Shown piece after piece: positions 32,198 to 41,250 of a stretch of 64,000 nucleotides of DNA. Each line of letters starts with the position of its first letter. Positions within the stretch are counted from its first letter, which is position 1. Source of the stretch: JBGSUZ01 sp964404895 (GTDB lineage Bacteria > Bacillota > Clostridia > Peptostreptococcales > Acidaminobacteraceae); the NCBI GenBank assembly GCA_964404895.1, contig CAYOLV010000001.1, forward strand, positions 744,001 to 808,000. The letters are read 5' to 3'. The notes below the pieces were generated by a model that saw nothing but the letters and a program-made list of their open reading frames with translations, made no database searches and had not been told where the DNA came from. The position numbers were made by a program, and so were the translations under genes.

Positions 32198-34477
32198 TTA
32201 GCATTGTAAGTAAGTTTCCTTATCGTTAATAATGACAGTCAACGCATCACCTTCCAACAAAATGCAATCTACAGAAGAATCTCTAATAACGACTTGTAAA
32301 GTTCGTCCTCTAAAAACAGTTCTGAAAGACAGCTGTTTCCAAGACTTTGGTAAAGTAGGATGGAGGTGAAGTTGACCTTTTTGAACCCGAAGTCCGCCAA
32401 ATCCTAGTACAACGGACATCCAAGTCCCGGCCATTGAAGTAATGTGGAGTCCGTCTTCAGTGTCCTTGTTATAATTGTCCAGATCCAGCCGAGCTGTTCT
32501 TAGGAACATTTCGTAAGCTTTTTCCTTTTTATTTAACCGAGAAGCCAAAATACTGTGAACGCAAGGGGACAGGGAAGACTCATGAACGGTTCTTGGTTCG
32601 TAAAAATCGAAGTTCTGGCGCAGGACGTCTTCTGAAAAACTGGACTCAAAATAGAAGAGACCTTGAAGGACATCGGCTTGTTTAATGAAGCAAGAACGCA
32701 AAATTTTGTCCCAAGACCATTTGTGATTGAGCGGTAAATGGGAAGGGTCTAAGTCCTTGACTAAAATTTGTTCTTTGTCTAAATAACCATCCTGTTGAAG
32801 GAAAATACCTAACCCCTTGTCTTCTGGAAAATACATTTTTTTAGCGATGTTTTCCCAGTTCTGGAATTCTTCTTGGGAGAGCTGCATTTCAGCTTTTAGG
32901 CGAGAATAGTCCAGCGGGTAGTTTGTTTGAAGCAAACTCACCAGAGAAAGGGCATAATTCAGGTGCCAAGCGGCGAGGGTATTGGTATACCAATTGTTGT
33001 TCACGTTGTTTTCATATTCATTCGGGCCAGTAACCCCTAAAATCATGTAACAGTCTTTTTGAGGGACATAGTTGACCCGACTTGCCCAGAAGCGAGCAGT
33101 TTCAGCCACAACTTCAAAGCCGTGCTCAGGGATATAGTTTAGGTCCCCTGTATAATTGACATAATTGTAAATGGCGTAAGCAATGGAACCATTCCGATGA
33201 ATCTCTTCAAAGGTAATTTCCCATTCATTATGACATTCTTCACCGGTCATGGTCACCATCGGGTAAAGAGCGCCCTTAACGCCTAGCTTCAGTGCATTTT
33301 CTTTAGCTTTTTCAAGCTGTGCATGGCGGTAAATTAGCAAGTTTTTTGCAATTCTGCTGTCTGCTGTTCCCAAATAGAAAAATAAGCAATAGGCTTCCGT
33401 ATCCCAATAAGTGCTGCCACCATATTTTTCTCCGGTAAAGCCCTTTGGGCCAATGTTCAGTCGCGGATCTTCTCCTGTATAGGTTTGATTCATATGGAAA
33501 ATATTAAAGCGGATACCTTGCTGAGCTGCCAAATCCCCTTCAATGACGATGTCGTTGTGAGCCCATTTCTTAAGCCATGCCCCTACATGCTTTTGATGCA
33601 TGCCGTTATAGGTGAGTTCGAAACCTCTGGAAAGGGCCTCTTCAGCCTTCAACGTTACGTCTTCATTTGGATAATCTCTGTTAGTGGCAACTCCAATATA
33701 CTTGTAAAGCTGGGTACTTTCACCCTCCAAAAGTTCAAAGTCATAGCTGATGGAAGCCCATTGGTCGTCGGAAGTGGCTTCTGAAGGATAGACTTTCATA
33801 TGGTTGGCGAAGACATCGGTTTTCATAGCTGCAGCTACTCGAAACTGAGTCTTTTGAGTGTCCATGGTCACATAACCAAACTCATTTTCAGTATTCACGC
33901 TGGCATCTATAGGCGTCCAAAATTTCTCTTCATAATTGGCATCTCTATTGGAAACGTCACCATCAAGATAAGGTATTAACTGAATTTTGGCATTGCCTTT
34001 TTTAACTTTGAGATGATAGCTGATGGCACCGACTTCTCTGTCTGCAAGGGAAAGAAAGCGCTCTGCATCTACTTTTAAAATAACGCCATTATCTGCTTCA
34101 ACTTCAAAACAGCGGGTCAATAGGCCGTGTTTCATATCCAGTATGCGCTCGTAATGTAAAATTTTCCATTTTGCTAAGTCCAGGGGACGGTCGTCAATCA
34201 GGACTTTAATACCGATGAAGTTCACCGCGTTGAGCACTTTTGCAAAATATTCGGGGTAACCATTTTTCCACCAGCCGACTTTGGTTTTGTCTGGGTAGTA
34301 GACACCGGCAATGTAAGTGCCTTTAAGGCTGGCGCCTGAGTAATCTTCTTCGTGGTTGCCCCGCATTCCCATAAACCCGTTGCCAATACTGGTAAGGCTT
34401 TCAAAAAACTCATGATGGTCTGGGTCGAATCTTTCTTGTATGATTTTCCATTCGTCGCGTTTGACAAGGCTCTTCAA
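32198..34477 (-). CDS. mapA: GH65 glycoside phosphorylase, most likely maltose phosphorylase
   Basis: 759 residues from TTG 34477. An ATG at 34486 is in frame, but AAAAGGAG directly abuts it (no spacing), while the TTG has a 9-nt spacing. With the TTG start the general-acid Glu in TGPNEYENN is residue 487, the number I recall for Lactobacillus brevis maltose phosphorylase. Other family marks are YGGSTYWDTEAYCLFFYL, ECHNEWEITFEEIHRNG, and PLNHKWSWDKILRSCFIKQADVLQG. The enzyme splits maltose with phosphate to glucose and beta-glucose-1-phosphate. A divergent beta-phosphoglucomutase and glucokinase would take both products to glucose-6-phosphate. Trehalose, kojibiose or nigerose phosphorylase cannot be excluded by eye. 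Confidence 0.88.
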   Translation of the reverse strand: MKSLVKRDEWKIIQERFDPDHHEFFESLTSIGNGFMGMRGNHEEDYSGASLKGTYIAGVYYPDKTKVGWWKNGYPEYFAKVLNAVNFIGIKVLIDDRPLDLAKWKILHYERILDMKHGLLTRCFEVEADNGVILKVDAERFLSLADREVGAISYHLKVKKGNAKIQLIPYLDGDVSNRDANYEEKFWTPIDASVNTENEFGYVTMDTQKTQFRVAAAMKTDVFANHMKVYPSEATSDDQWASISYDFELLEGESTQLYKYIGVATNRDYPNEDVTLKAEEALSRGFELTYNGMHQKHVGAWLKKWAHNDIVIEGDLAAQQGIRFNIFHMNQTYTGEDPRLNIGPKGFTGEKYGGSTYWDTEAYCLFFYLGTADSRIAKNLLIYRHAQLEKAKENALKLGVKGALYPMVTMTGEECHNEWEITFEEIHRNGSIAYAIYNYVNYTGDLNYIPEHGFEVVAETARFWASRVNYVPQKDCYMILGVTGPNEYENNVNNNWYTNTLAAWHLNYALSLVSLLQTNYPLDYSRLKAEMQLSQEEFQNWENIAKKMYFPEDKGLGIFLQQDGYLDKEQILVKDLDPSHLPLNHKWSWDKILRSCFIKQADVLQGLFYFESSFSEDVLRQNFDFYEPRTVHESSLSPCVHSILASRLNKKEKAYEMFLRTARLDLDNYNKDTEDGLHITSMAGTWMSVVLGFGGLRVQKGQLHLHPTLPKSWKQLSFRTVFRGRTLQVVIRDSSVDCILLEGDALTVIINDKETYLQC

Positions 34478-34662
34478 AACAATCATCTCCTTTTCATTAT
34501 GTCTCTTTAGAAGGTGTATACCACATAAGGTTAAGCACTAAACCCAATCCCTCAGAACTTATTAGAAAAAGTGACTTATTCATAATTTGTCTTTTAAAAC
34601 TCAAAAAAATGGCTATCAGTGTAAGGTAACGTATTTTACTGCGGTTTTCAAAGGAGAGTCCT

Positions 34663-35316
34663 ATGGTTAAAGGCTGTTTATTCGATTTAGACGGGGTTTT
34701 GGTAGATACGGCCAAATACCATTTTTTAGCTTGGCAAAGATTAGCGAAGGAGATTGGCATTACCTTCACCCATACAGATAATGAACGGTTGAAAGGTGTC
34801 AGCCGGATGCGTTCTTTGGACATTATTTTGGAAATAGGACAAGTTACTTTAGAGGAAAGTCAAAAAATTACTCTTGCTGATAAAAAGAACGAATGGTATA
34901 AAGAATATATTATGGAAATGGACGAAACTGAGGTTTTGTCTGGCGTCACAGAATTTTTAAGTCATATCAGAACCTTAGGCATTAAAACAGCCTTAGGTTC
35001 TGCCAGTAAAAATGCACCCCTTATTCTAGAACGCACTGGGTTAACCCCCTATTTTGACGCTATTGTAGATGGCAATGAGGTTGCCACTGCAAAACCTGAT
35101 CCAGAAGTCTTTCTATTAGGCGCTTCTAGGTTAGGATTGAAACCCGAAGAGTGTATTGTCTTTGAAGACGCACAAGCGGGCATAGAGGCGGCCATCGCAG
35201 GAGGAATGAAAGTCGTGGCAGTAGGAAGCGAAACCATGCTTCGTGGGGGGCATTTGTATATACAGGACATGGCAGAAGATTTTGAGCGCCTAATTCAATT
35301 TTTAACGGAGGCGTAG
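34663..35316 (+). CDS. pgmB: Beta-phosphoglucomutase
   Basis: 217 residues, HAD fold. DLDGVLVDTAKYHFLAW carries the catalytic aspartates of motif I (Asp8 and Asp10), the cap has LKGVSRMRSLDIIL, then GSASKNAP (motif II), KPDPEVFL (motif III Lys) and FEDAQAGIEAA (motif IV). It converts beta-glucose-1-phosphate to glucose-6-phosphate. Divergent from the GH65 phosphorylase and 7 bp before the glucokinase, so it completes the phosphorolytic disaccharide route. AAAGGAG upstream of ATG. Confidence 0.94.
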   Translation: MVKGCLFDLDGVLVDTAKYHFLAWQRLAKEIGITFTHTDNERLKGVSRMRSLDIILEIGQVTLEESQKITLADKKNEWYKEYIMEMDETEVLSGVTEFLSHIRTLGIKTALGSASKNAPLILERTGLTPYFDAIVDGNEVATAKPDPEVFLLGASRLGLKPEECIVFEDAQAGIEAAIAGGMKVVAVGSETMLRGGHLYIQDMAEDFERLIQFLTEA

Positions 35317-35323
35317 ACATAGA

Positions 35324-36268
35324 ATGTATATAGGCATAGATTTAGGCGGTACCAACATTGCAGGAGGCCTTACAGATCCAAAAGGAAATTTATTATTCAG
35401 TTACAGCCTCCCTACGGAAGCCCAACTCGGTTATGAAAAAGTCATAGAGAATATGGTCAGTGTTTGCAATTACTTGATTGAAAAAATGGAAAAAGGTCAG
35501 CTTCTAAAAGGGATCGGCATAGGCGTACCCGGTCTGGCAGATGACCATACCGGGATTGTTTATGAATGTGTGAACTTATTTTGGAAAGTGCCTCATGATT
35601 TGAGACAGGATTTGAATAAGTATTTTCAAGTGCCTATCCATATAAGTAACGATGCCACAGTTGCTGCAGTTGCCGAGTTAAATGCAGGCGCTTTAAAAGG
35701 CTGTACTAACGGCGTTTTGATTACGCTAGGAACTGGCGTGGGCGGCGGCTTTATTGTCAATGGCAAGCCTTTTAGCGGCTCTCATGGTGTGGGTTCTGAA
35801 ATAGGGCATATGGTCGTTGGGGAAAATGATTATGTATGTAATTGTGGTCGAAATGGCTGCTTGGAAACCTTTACATCGGCGACAGCAATTATTAAATATA
35901 CTCAAAATCAACTGCGTCTAGGCAGAAAATCCCCTTGGATTGAAAGTTTAGGCCTTGATATTGAAAAGATAGAGGCGAAGCACGTTCTGGATGGGGCGAA
36001 GGCTCTTGACCCTCTTTGCAAGGAAACCTTTGACAGACTAGTTCATTATTTAGCGATTGGTATGATTAATGCAGTCGTCTTTATTGACCCAGATATTGTG
36101 GCGCTAGGCGGCGGTGTAGCTAAGTCGGGAGATTTCTTAAAAGAAGCAGTGTTGACGGAACTTGAAAAGCACCGCATTTTTAGAGCGGCGCCTTCTTTTG
36201 AGTTAACTTTTGCAGAAATGGGAAATGATGCTGGGATTATTGGTGCGGCAATGCTCTGTTTTGAGTAG
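35324..36268 (+). CDS. glk: ROK family glucokinase
   Basis: 314 residues. N-terminal phosphate loop GIDLGGTNIAGG, GVPGLADDHTGIV, catalytic region ISNDATVAAVAELNAGA, LGTGVGGGFIVNG, and the ROK zinc motif CNCGRNGCLETF. It phosphorylates glucose with ATP. It directly follows pgmB and would consume the free glucose released by the GH65 enzyme. Specificity for glucose rather than another hexose is inferred from context. Confidence 0.9.
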   Translation: MYIGIDLGGTNIAGGLTDPKGNLLFSYSLPTEAQLGYEKVIENMVSVCNYLIEKMEKGQLLKGIGIGVPGLADDHTGIVYECVNLFWKVPHDLRQDLNKYFQVPIHISNDATVAAVAELNAGALKGCTNGVLITLGTGVGGGFIVNGKPFSGSHGVGSEIGHMVVGENDYVCNCGRNGCLETFTSATAIIKYTQNQLRLGRKSPWIESLGLDIEKIEAKHVLDGAKALDPLCKETFDRLVHYLAIGMINAVVFIDPDIVALGGGVAKSGDFLKEAVLTELEKHRIFRAAPSFELTFAEMGNDAGIIGAAMLCFE

Positions 36269-36339
36269 CTGCGGAGAATGTTGGGAAACATTAGGAAGCC
36301 TTGTGAAGCCTATAAACCCTTGATTATCTAAAGGGAAAC

Positions 36340-37341
36340 TTATAATAGATTCAAAAGCCATTTGACTTGGCAGGCATCTTCAAAATGTCTCAGGTCAAAA
36401 CCCAATTGCTTTTCGATTTTATCCAGTCTATAAATTAAAGTATTTCTATGAATAAATAAGGCTTTAGCGGTATCGGTTAAGTTCAGGTTCATTTTAAAGA
36501 AGACTTCTATCGTGCGACGGGTTTCATCGTCTAAAGTCCCATGGGTTTTCATCTCTGAAATAGAGCTGTAAAGCGGACTTTCGCTTAAATTAAGCCATTC
36601 TTGCAAAATCAATTCACTTAAATAATCTTCAAAAAAGACGAGACCTTTAGGGTTTCGTTTTTTTTCTGGAAGGGAAACAAGTGCCAAAAGTGTTCTGTAA
36701 GCCTCAATGAATAAACTAGGCTTTGAGACGCGTGGCGAAACTGTTATTTGGATGTTTTGAGAAAACTCCAGACTCATGGTTTGGAAAAAAGCTTCTGTTG
36801 CTTCTTTGAAAGAAGGCTGATTTTCAACCGCCAGCAGGATTTCCCCTTGTGTGGCGTACAAAATGTGGCAGGGTAACAGTTCCGTAGCAGCAGCAAGGAT
36901 TTCGGTTTTAGCAGTTGTTTCAAATGATGACAGTTGGCACAGGCGATACCCCTCGAGGCTGTCTAGTAAAGGTGATTGGGGCACGGTTTGGTTTTGACTT
37001 TGATTTTGATTTTGGCTCTGACCCTGACCCTGACCCTGACCCTGACCCTGACCCTTCCTCTGCCCCGAAGCCTGCCCCTGCAAATAATCCAGCCAAGCTT
37101 TTTCCGTAGCGCTAAGACTGTGAATTTCTGGCTCAACAAACAAATCTGCCAACAGAGTCTGATAGGTCAAGTCCTGAGGAGGACATAAAACAGAAAAGTC
37201 ATTGACCTCATAGGCCGTGTGCAACAGGGGGTGCTGGGTTCTTTTATGAGAAACCTCTGCAGAAGAGATTATTTCAAATTGAGTATTAAGATTTTTATTC
37301 AGCAATGTCACAAGCAACTGGGGATCTAACATGGAGTTCAC
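36340..37341 (-). CDS. CdaR/PucR-type transcriptional regulator with Gln-Gly repeat
   Basis: 333 residues. The C-terminal 60 residues are a PucR-type helix-turn-helix: LNLTDTAKALFIHRNTLIYRLDKIEKQLG, as in the sugar-diacid regulator CdaR. Upstream is a GGDEF-like central region with no active motif that I can see. Around residues 97-118 lies a low-complexity linker of alternating Gln-Gly, then Gln-Asn/Ser, encoded by a six-copy hexanucleotide repeat. The target is unknown, but the neighbours (GH65 phosphorylase, pgmB, glk, MsmX-type ATPase) suggest carbohydrate control. Convergent with glk. Confidence 0.8.
   Translation of the reverse strand: MNSMLDPQLLVTLLNKNLNTQFEIISSAEVSHKRTQHPLLHTAYEVNDFSVLCPPQDLTYQTLLADLFVEPEIHSLSATEKAWLDYLQGQASGQRKGQGQGQGQGQGQSQNQNQSQNQTVPQSPLLDSLEGYRLCQLSSFETTAKTEILAAATELLPCHILYATQGEILLAVENQPSFKEATEAFFQTMSLEFSQNIQITVSPRVSKPSLFIEAYRTLLALVSLPEKKRNPKGLVFFEDYLSELILQEWLNLSESPLYSSISEMKTHGTLDDETRRTIEVFFKMNLNLTDTAKALFIHRNTLIYRLDKIEKQLGFDLRHFEDACQVKWLLNLL
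37019..37054. repeat. Six tandem TGACCC hexamers inside the regulator gene
   Basis: Six exact copies of TGACCC on the plus strand (CAG GGT codons, Gln-Gly, on the coding strand). Adjacent DNA continues as imperfect TTTGAT-type repeats (Gln-Asn/Ser). The unit is 6 bp, so copy-number changes keep the frame. Confidence 0.95.
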
Positions 37342-37408
37342 CTCTAAGCTGTCATATAATTTTTATTCTAAGGTCATCTTAATTCAAAAAATATAAAAGT
37401 ACAAGAAG

Positions 37409-37439
37409 AGAGTGCACTGGACTTAGATCCGTGCACTCT
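37409..37439 (-). terminator. Terminator after the MsmX-type ATPase gene
   Basis: AGAGTGCAC/GTGCACTCT 9-bp stem with an inner GGA/TCC pairing; on the minus strand T-rich sequence (CTTCTTGTACTTTTATATTTTT region) follows. Confidence 0.6.
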
Positions 37440-37463
37440 TGTTGGCTTGAGTAAAATTGAAAG

Positions 37464-38576
37464 TTAGTAAATCCCTGCTTCGGTTTCTAAATCAAATAGG
37501 TAGAGGTGCTTGCTTTCTACTCGCATTTTAGCAGTGTCACCCACCTTAAGAGCAGTGGTCGATTGTTCTCTAGAAATCATTTGTTTGCCGCAGAAATCGA
37601 AGTAGAGGTAAATCTCTGAGCCCATCATTTCAGCCACGGTAATATTGACGTTAAAAGTACTCGTGTGTTCGGTATAGGACTCTGGGTCATACTCTAATAC
37701 GTGTTCAGGTCTGAAGCCTAAGTAAATGGATTTACCCACGTATTCCCCTTTTTTGAGAGCTGATTTTTGCTCAGAAGAGAGTTTAATGACTTCACCCGAT
37801 GGCACTTGTGCAACTAAATCGCCCCTGTCTTCCAAAATTCTAGCCTCGGTTACATTGATTTCTGGGCTGCCAATGAAGGAAGCGACAAAGAGATTCTTCG
37901 GATGTTTATAAGTGTTTTGAGGGGTGTCTACTTGTTGAATGTAGCCATCCTTCATAATAACGATTCGTGTACCCATGGTCATGGCTTCGGTTTGGTCATG
38001 AGTCACATAGATAAAAGTCGTCTGGAGTCTTTGGTGGAGTTTTGCAATTTCGGCTCGCATCTGAACTCGCAGCTTGGCATCTAAATTGGAAAGGGGTTCG
38101 TCCATTAGGAAAACTTTAGGGTTTCTCACTATGGCGCGACCAAGGGCAACACGTTGTCTTTGACCGCCTGAGAGCTCTTTAGGTTTTCGGGTAAGCAAGG
38201 TTTCAATTTCAAGTATTTTAGCCGCTTCCATGACTTTGTCTTTAATTTCTGATTCAGGAAGTTTTCTAAGTTTTAATCCAAAGGCCATGTTCTCATAGAC
38301 GGACATATGGGGGTACAGGGCGTAGTTTTGAAATACCATGGCGATGTCTCTGTCCTTTGGAGCAACTTCATTGACCAAAGCATCTTCTATGTATAATTCA
38401 CCTGAAGTGATATCTTCTAGTCCTGCAATCATTCTAAGGGTAGTGGTTTTGCCGCAACCCGAAGGACCCACCAATACAATAAATTCCTTATCTTGAATTT
38501 CCATATCAAAACCGTGTACCGCAGTGACTTTGCCTCCGTAAACTTTTTTTACGCCTTTAAGGGTAACGTTTGCCAT
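37464..38576 (-). CDS. msmX: Sugar ABC transporter ATPase, MsmX/UgpC type
   Basis: 370 residues. Walker A GPSGCGKTT (37-45), Q-loop VFQNYALYPHMSVYENMAFGLKLR, signature LSGGQRQRVALGRA, Walker B VFLMDEPLSNLDA, switch His in YVTHDQTEAMT, and a C-terminal OB/TOBE domain from about 240. MsmX-type ATPases are shared motors for several sugar importers whose operons lack an ATPase. No binding protein or permease is adjacent, which fits a shared subunit. AGGAGG before ATG. Confidence 0.9.
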   Translation of the reverse strand: MANVTLKGVKKVYGGKVTAVHGFDMEIQDKEFIVLVGPSGCGKTTTLRMIAGLEDITSGELYIEDALVNEVAPKDRDIAMVFQNYALYPHMSVYENMAFGLKLRKLPESEIKDKVMEAAKILEIETLLTRKPKELSGGQRQRVALGRAIVRNPKVFLMDEPLSNLDAKLRVQMRAEIAKLHQRLQTTFIYVTHDQTEAMTMGTRIVIMKDGYIQQVDTPQNTYKHPKNLFVASFIGSPEINVTEARILEDRGDLVAQVPSGEVIKLSSEQKSALKKGEYVGKSIYLGFRPEHVLEYDPESYTEHTSTFNVNITVAEMMGSEIYLYFDFCGKQMISREQSTTALKVGDTAKMRVESKHLYLFDLETEAGIY

Positions 38577-38805
38577 ATAAAAACCTCCTGAGTCTATGAA
38601 AAAATGTCATCTGAATTGTCTGATTATAGTGTAAATCAATTGGCGGATGACTTCAATTGACAGACTTAACAGTCTTATTAACAATATTTTAGAAGATTTC
38701 ACAATCAAATTTTTTCTTTTCGGCAAATGCGAAGAAATTTTAACAGTTATCATTAAGAATTTTTTATAAAATAGAGGTACAATAGAAACAAAGGAGCTGA
38801 TTTAC

Positions 38806-40251
38806 ATGACAATGATTAATGAACTTAAGCCAGCAAAAGTCTTCAAGTATTTCAATGAACTCTCGCAAATCCCAAGAGGATCGGATGATGAGAAACGCAT
38901 CAGTGATTATTTGACGCAATTTGGCAAAGATAGAAATCTTGAAACCATTCAAGAGCCGTGTATGAACGTTATCATCAAAAAACCTGCTACACCTGGTTAC
39001 GAGCACATTGCACCAGTCATACTTCAAGGTCACATGGATATGGTTTGCGTTAAAAGAGAAGGTTCTAACCACGACTTCTCAAAAGACCCTATCGAATTAT
39101 GGGTTGATGGGGACTTCCTAAAAGCAAAAGACACCACACTAGGTGCAGATAATGGAATTGCAGTTGCTATGTCTCTTGCAATTTTAGATTCAGATGACCT
39201 CCAGCACCCAGCTTTAGAAGTATTGGTAACAGTTGCTGAAGAAACTGGTATGGACGGCGCAGGTGCTTTAATTCCTGCCAACATTTCTGGTAAAACTTTG
39301 ATCAACATCGACTCAGAAGAAGAAGGCGTGATGCTGGCTTCTTGTGCTGGCGGCGTAAACAACATTGTTACAATGCCAATTGCTTGGGAAAAAGCTTCAA
39401 AAGAGACCTACATAAAGTTGACAATCAAAGGACTCCTTGGTGGTCACTCAGGTATGGAAATCATTAAAAACAGAGCGAATGCCATTAAATTAATGGCGAG
39501 AGTGATGAAAGCGCTTGAAGCATTAAAAGTTGAAGTAACGGCTGTCAACGGCGGCGAAAAAATGAATGCCATTACAAAATTCTGCTCGGCGACTATCGGT
39601 TTTAACAAAGCGGATGAAGCGGCGGTTAATGCAAAAATCAAAGAAATGGAAGCTATGTTCCAAAATGAATTTGCTGCGCCAGACCCAGGCATCTTCTTTG
39701 AAATGGCTGCAACAGAAAAACCTGAACAAGTTTTTTCTGCTCAAACTTTGAGCAACTTCGTAAACTTCCTCAGAATGCTTCCAAATGGCGTTCAAACAAT
39801 GAACCACGTTATTCCTGGTCTTGTTGAAAGCTCAAACAACATCGGTGTTTTGGAAACAAAAGCAGATGAAATTCGCATGAACAATGCGGTTAGAAGCAGT
39901 GTGAAGAGCTTAAAAGCTGAAATCAATGAAAGAATTAGAATTGCTGCTGAAATGTGCGGCGCTAAGTCTGAGTTGATTGCAGACTATCCAGAATGGGCCT
40001 TCCAATTGGAATCACCTATCAGAGAATTGATGGGTAAAGTTTATAAAGAAATGACTGGCAATGAAATGCATGTGGATGCCATCCATGCTGGTCTTGAGTG
40101 TGGCTTGTTAACTGAAAAAGTTGGCAATATCGATATGGTTTCCATCGGGCCAAACCTTTACGATGTCCACACGCCAGATGAAAAACTCAGCATTTCTTCA
40201 ACAGAACGCACATATAAGTTCCTCGTTGAAGTTTTGAAGAGAATGAAGTAA
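38806..40251 (+). CDS. pepD: Xaa-His dipeptidase / aminoacyl-histidine dipeptidase (M20)
   Basis: 481 residues, the usual PepD length. Metal-site motifs of the M20 family: VILQGHMDMV (His and Asp), TTLGADNGIAVAM (bridging Asp), AEETGMDGA (catalytic Glu and Glu ligand), IDSEEEG, and a His near the C-terminus in DAIHAGLECG. The dimerisation lid is inserted in the middle. It hydrolyses dipeptides, often with broad specificity, in the cytoplasm and so fits the peptide uptake operon. ATG 38806 with AAGGAG upstream. Confidence 0.93.
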   Translation: MTMINELKPAKVFKYFNELSQIPRGSDDEKRISDYLTQFGKDRNLETIQEPCMNVIIKKPATPGYEHIAPVILQGHMDMVCVKREGSNHDFSKDPIELWVDGDFLKAKDTTLGADNGIAVAMSLAILDSDDLQHPALEVLVTVAEETGMDGAGALIPANISGKTLINIDSEEEGVMLASCAGGVNNIVTMPIAWEKASKETYIKLTIKGLLGGHSGMEIIKNRANAIKLMARVMKALEALKVEVTAVNGGEKMNAITKFCSATIGFNKADEAAVNAKIKEMEAMFQNEFAAPDPGIFFEMAATEKPEQVFSAQTLSNFVNFLRMLPNGVQTMNHVIPGLVESSNNIGVLETKADEIRMNNAVRSSVKSLKAEINERIRIAAEMCGAKSELIADYPEWAFQLESPIRELMGKVYKEMTGNEMHVDAIHAGLECGLLTEKVGNIDMVSIGPNLYDVHTPDEKLSISSTERTYKFLVEVLKRMK

Positions 40252-40263
40252 TTTAAAATGATT

Positions 40264-40326
40264 CCCCCCGCTTGAAGGTTATGATAATGGGTAAAAACCC
40301 CAATAACAATAAGAGGGGGGATTTTT
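40264..40326 (+). terminator. Terminator-like hairpin that includes the ppk2 ribosome binding site
   Basis: CCCCCC (40264-40269) pairs with GGGGGG (40315-40320). Inside are CTT/AAG, GTTAT/ATAAC and TGGG/CCCA pairs. Six T follow at 40322-40327. The 3' arm is the purine-rich GAGGGGGG that serves ppk2 as Shine-Dalgarno sequence, 7 nt before its ATG. Confidence 0.7.
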
Positions 40327-40327
40327 T

Positions 40328-41188
40328 ATGTCAAAGGAAAAGACGGCTAAACTCAGCAAGAAAAAATACGAAAAAATAATTGAGAAATATAATATTGAAC
40401 TGGTAAAACTTCAAGAATGGGTCAAACAAAAAGGTTTGAGGGTAGTCGTTATTTTTGAAGGTCGTGACGCGGCAGGTAAAGGGGGCATTATTAAAACCAT
40501 CACACAGCCCCTCAATCCCAGAGTTTGTAGAGTCGTAGCTCTTGCTACGCCTACTGATAGAGAAAAGGGGCAATGGTATTTTCAGCGTTACGCAGCTCAT
40601 TTACCTTCTAAAGGGGAAATGGTACTTTTTGACAGAAGTTGGTACAATCGTGCAGGGGTTGAACATGTCATGGGCTTCTGTTCGGACGAAGAGTATCAAG
40701 AATTCATGCGGAGTTGTCCAGAGTTTGAACGGATGTTGGTACGTTCCGGCATTATTTTAATTAAGTATTGGTTTTCAGTCAGCGATGAAGAGCAGGAAAA
40801 ACGTTTCCAAGAAAGAATCAATGATCCGACAAAACGCTGGAAAATCAGTCCTATGGATTTGGAATCTCGAACTAAGTGGGTAGAATATTCCATGGCAAAA
40901 GATGCCATGTTTGGACACACGGATATTAAGCAAGCCCCTTGGTATGTGGTAGACGCAGACATTAAACGTCATGCACGTATCAATTGTATTGGCCATTTCC
41001 TAAGTCTGTTTGATTATGAAGAGGTGGAAATGCCAAAAATAACGTTACCACCTAAGCAAGAAAATCACAATTATGTCAGACCGCCTATCACAGATCAAAC
41101 TTTTGTTCCAGATTTGGTCAGTGCCATGATCGGCAAGGATAACGATAAAGAGGAAAATGAAGAAAAATATTCGGACGACGATGACTAA
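40328..41188 (+). CDS. ppk2: Polyphosphate kinase 2 (PPK2)
   Basis: 286 residues. Walker A GRDAAGKGG (45-53), then TQPLNPRVCRVVALATPTDRE, Walker B LFDRSWYNRAGVE, lid module with KYWFSVSDEEQEKRFQERINDP, and DLESRTKWVEYS. This is a one-domain (class I/III type) PPK2, which uses polyphosphate to phosphorylate nucleoside diphosphates or monophosphates. Which nucleotide is used cannot be read safely. The C-terminus is highly acidic (DNDKEENEEK...DDDD). It lies 76 bp after pepD. Confidence 0.92.
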   Translation: MSKEKTAKLSKKKYEKIIEKYNIELVKLQEWVKQKGLRVVVIFEGRDAAGKGGIIKTITQPLNPRVCRVVALATPTDREKGQWYFQRYAAHLPSKGEMVLFDRSWYNRAGVEHVMGFCSDEEYQEFMRSCPEFERMLVRSGIILIKYWFSVSDEEQEKRFQERINDPTKRWKISPMDLESRTKWVEYSMAKDAMFGHTDIKQAPWYVVDADIKRHARINCIGHFLSLFDYEEVEMPKITLPPKQENHNYVRPPITDQTFVPDLVSAMIGKDNDKEENEEKYSDDDD

Positions 41189-41200
41189 AGAGCAAGAGCG

Positions 41201-41250
41201 AAGGGCACCACTCCATGAACCGATCATGAGAGTGATGCCCTTGATTTTTT
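41201..41250. terminator. Bidirectional terminator between ppk2 and the S9 peptidase gene
   Basis: AAGGGCA/TGCCCTT outer arms, ACTC/GAGT and CATGA/TCATG inner pairs, followed by GATTTTTTT on the plus side. Confidence 0.85.

Noticed and set aside
37019..37054. Telomere-like or CRISPR-like short repeat
   Set aside because: The 6-bp unit lies in frame in a regulator gene and encodes a Gln-Gly linker; there are no spacers.
36915..37188. Plus-strand ORFs rich in Asp-Pro or Leu-Thr across the repeat
   Set aside because: They are translations of the TGACCC repeat in other frames of the regulator gene.
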